The notes beneath the pieces were generated by a model. That model saw only the letters and a program-made list of their open reading frames with translations, searched no databases and was not told where the DNA came from. The position numbers and the translations under genes were made by a program. From IMG/VR virus record IMGVR_UViG_3300032315_002372, positions 1-46,957 of that record: 46,957 bases of DNA. One strand, written 5' to 3'. The number at the start of each line of letters is the position of its first letter. Position 1 is the first letter of the stretch. Below, in pieces: positions 45,770 through 46,957 of this stretch. Origin of the DNA: a virus.

Positions 45770-46957
45770 TCACACTGGAGGAGAAACCTCGAACCAAGCC
45801 TCAGCGGTTTCCTTGGTGGCGATGGCTCGGTAGTGGGCGAAGACCATTCCGGGGGTGTTTCCCATCTCGAGCGCGACCCGTTGCTCGTTTTGCAGGATTG
45901 CCATTCGGTAGGTTCCGAAGGAGTGGCGTAGGCCGTTCCGCTTCCAGGTCACTTTGGCGGTCTTCGCAACCAGTTTGATCTGGTTCTCGATCGTGGCGAA
46001 CGAGGCGATTGGTCCAGAGGCCTGCCGGTATGGGCGGAGCGTCTCGGCAAGGACCGGGAGCAAGGGGGCGAGCCGCCTCTGTCGCGTCTTCGACTTGGCT
46101 GCCTTCACGTCGATGTGGTCGTCGTGGATCTCCGACCAATCGAGCCTGCTGGCCTCCGCACTCCGGAGTCCGGCGTACGCGCACACGGCGAGGTAGGGGA
46201 CCATCTCCGGTCTCGCCGAGCGCAGCAGGGCGTGGAGTTCGTCGGGGGTGAAAACGCCGATCTCTCCAGTATCGCGGGACCGGTCGATCTGGCTCAGATC
46301 AATCAGGCCCCGAGTCAAATACCCGCGCCGCTCGGCGAATCGGATCATGCTCGTCACCGATGCGAGACTGTTGTTCTTGGTGCGGCCCTTCACTTTGAGC
46401 GAGGAGAGCCACCGTTCAACATCAGCCACGCGGATGTCCGATACTGGAACGGAAAACGCGGCGGCAAATTGCTTCAGTCGCCAGGTCAGGTCGTGAAGGT
46501 GGGCTTCGCTCCGACCGGCTGCGGACTTCGCAGCCAGAAACTCCTCCACGACCTGCCGCACCGGCGGGGCCTTGAGGGTGGCGGGGCAAAGCCGGAGGTA
46601 GTCCTGGATTGAGGTGACCAGCGAGGTCGGACCCAGGAGCTTCTTGGCTGCGACGTACTCGATGATTGCGGTATCGACGTCGATCCCGAGCGGCTCGATT
46701 GCTGTCTTGGCCCGGCTGTAGGCCAGCATCTCCTCGCCGGAGAGGGTGAGGGTGGTCGTACCGAGCCGGGCAAGCTCCCTGGCTCGCTTCCGGGCGAAGT
46801 CGGCCGCGTCGTTGAGATTCACGAACGCCTTCCGCTTCCGGTCTGAGCCTTCGTACCAAACGGCAACGAAGGTCTCTCCGGTGCGGGTGGACGTGCGGTA
46901 GATGGGGATCGAGGTGCTGCCCTCGCGTATGGTCTGAATTGGTCCTTTGCGCTTCAT
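45770..46957 (-). CDS. int: Tyrosine recombinase integrase
   Basis: 395 residues. N-terminal arm-binding and SAM-like core-binding domains (about 130-225: VVEEFLAAKSAAGRS ... FAERRGYL) are followed by the catalytic domain with Arg265 (YAGLRSAEASRL), a Lys in KAAKSKTRQRR, Arg344 in the box NGLRHSFGTYR (Asn replaces the usual first His), GNT in place of the H/W position, and nucleophile Tyr376 (AHYRAIA). These substitutions are typical of integrases from Verrucomicrobiota-type hosts. The start codon ends at the window edge, so the att site beyond it is not seen. It should catalyse integration at the tRNA 3' end represented by 866-893. Confidence 0.92.
   Translation of the reverse strand: MKRKGPIQTIREGSTSIPIYRTSTRTGETFVAVWYEGSDRKRKAFVNLNDAADFARKRARELARLGTTTLTLSGEEMLAYSRAKTAIEPLGIDVDTAIIEYVAAKKLLGPTSLVTSIQDYLRLCPATLKAPPVRQVVEEFLAAKSAAGRSEAHLHDLTWRLKQFAAAFSVPVSDIRVADVERWLSSLKVKGRTKNNSLASVTSMIRFAERRGYLTRGLIDLSQIDRSRDTGEIGVFTPDELHALLRSARPEMVPYLAVCAYAGLRSAEASRLDWSEIHDDHIDVKAAKSKTRQRRLAPLLPVLAETLRPYRQASGPIASFATIENQIKLVAKTAKVTWKRNGLRHSFGTYRMAILQNEQRVALEMGNTPGMVFAHYRAIATKETAEAWFEVSPPV

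Overview
The window is almost entirely one end of an integrated, tailed (siphovirus-like, lambda/HK97-type layout) prophage in a high-GC bacterium, most likely a member of the Verrucomicrobiota. The host guess rests on the short left flank. A truncated exported protein there carries the NDxFANR...GEPNH signature common in Verrucomicrobiota/Planctomycetota surface proteins, and a second fragment carries their YRIQ...W...ADGT domain. The integrase also uses the N-x-L-R-H-S variant of the catalytic box often seen in these phyla. This is recognition by eye; nothing was searched.

Layout. Bases 1-865 are host flank: a gene stopped at a conserved motif, a cloverleaf-like palindromic element and a gene remnant. 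A detached tRNA 3' end (866-893, tRNA-Ser-like) marks the probable attL. Every convincing phage gene, including the integrase, is on the minus strand, so transcription runs from right to left. Reading in that direction: integrase (45770-46957); three overlapping small regulator genes with three copies of the palindrome GGTGATTATCACC; an excisionase-like gene; a tRNA-Met-like gene; a recombination and replication block (putative annealing protein, Cas4/DUF2800-like PD-(D/E)XK nuclease, ASCH protein, PolX-like nucleotidyltransferase, VSR-like nuclease, replication initiator with an embedded G-quadruplex and 11-bp iterons, DnaC-like loader); an accessory block (34090-37676) for surface modification, with GtrA, a MauE-glycosyltransferase fusion, a cysteine-rich exported protein and an anchored exported protein; a second accessory block (27090-34029) with a ParB-like protein, a TET-associated-type glycosyltransferase, a RadC/JAB protein, DUF2958, a RarA C-terminal-like protein, a zinc ribbon, an AAA+ ATPase, an amidoligase and a class II glutamine amidotransferase; then packaging (small and large terminase), gpW-like connector, portal, S49 protease, scaffold-like protein, major capsid, neck, tail tube, frameshifted tail chaperone, tape measure, hub, fibres and tail tip; and finally a type II restriction-modification pair next to attL.

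Most likely novelty. (1) The amidoligase + class II glutamine amidotransferase + AAA+ set looks like a small biosynthetic or protein/cell-wall modification system carried by a phage. (2) Four copies of a ~75-bp start-associated repeat lie between genes of that block; each preserves a 20-codon reading frame and three carry a strong Shine-Dalgarno site. (3) The surface cassette fuses a MauE redox domain to a GT-C glycosyltransferase and sits beside a ten-cysteine exported protein. (4) A ParB-like protein overlaps a TET-associated-type glycosyltransferase by 212 bp, which hints at DNA modification. No CI-like repressor and no clear endolysin were found. The operator/ribbon-helix-helix cluster is the best candidate for lysogeny control.
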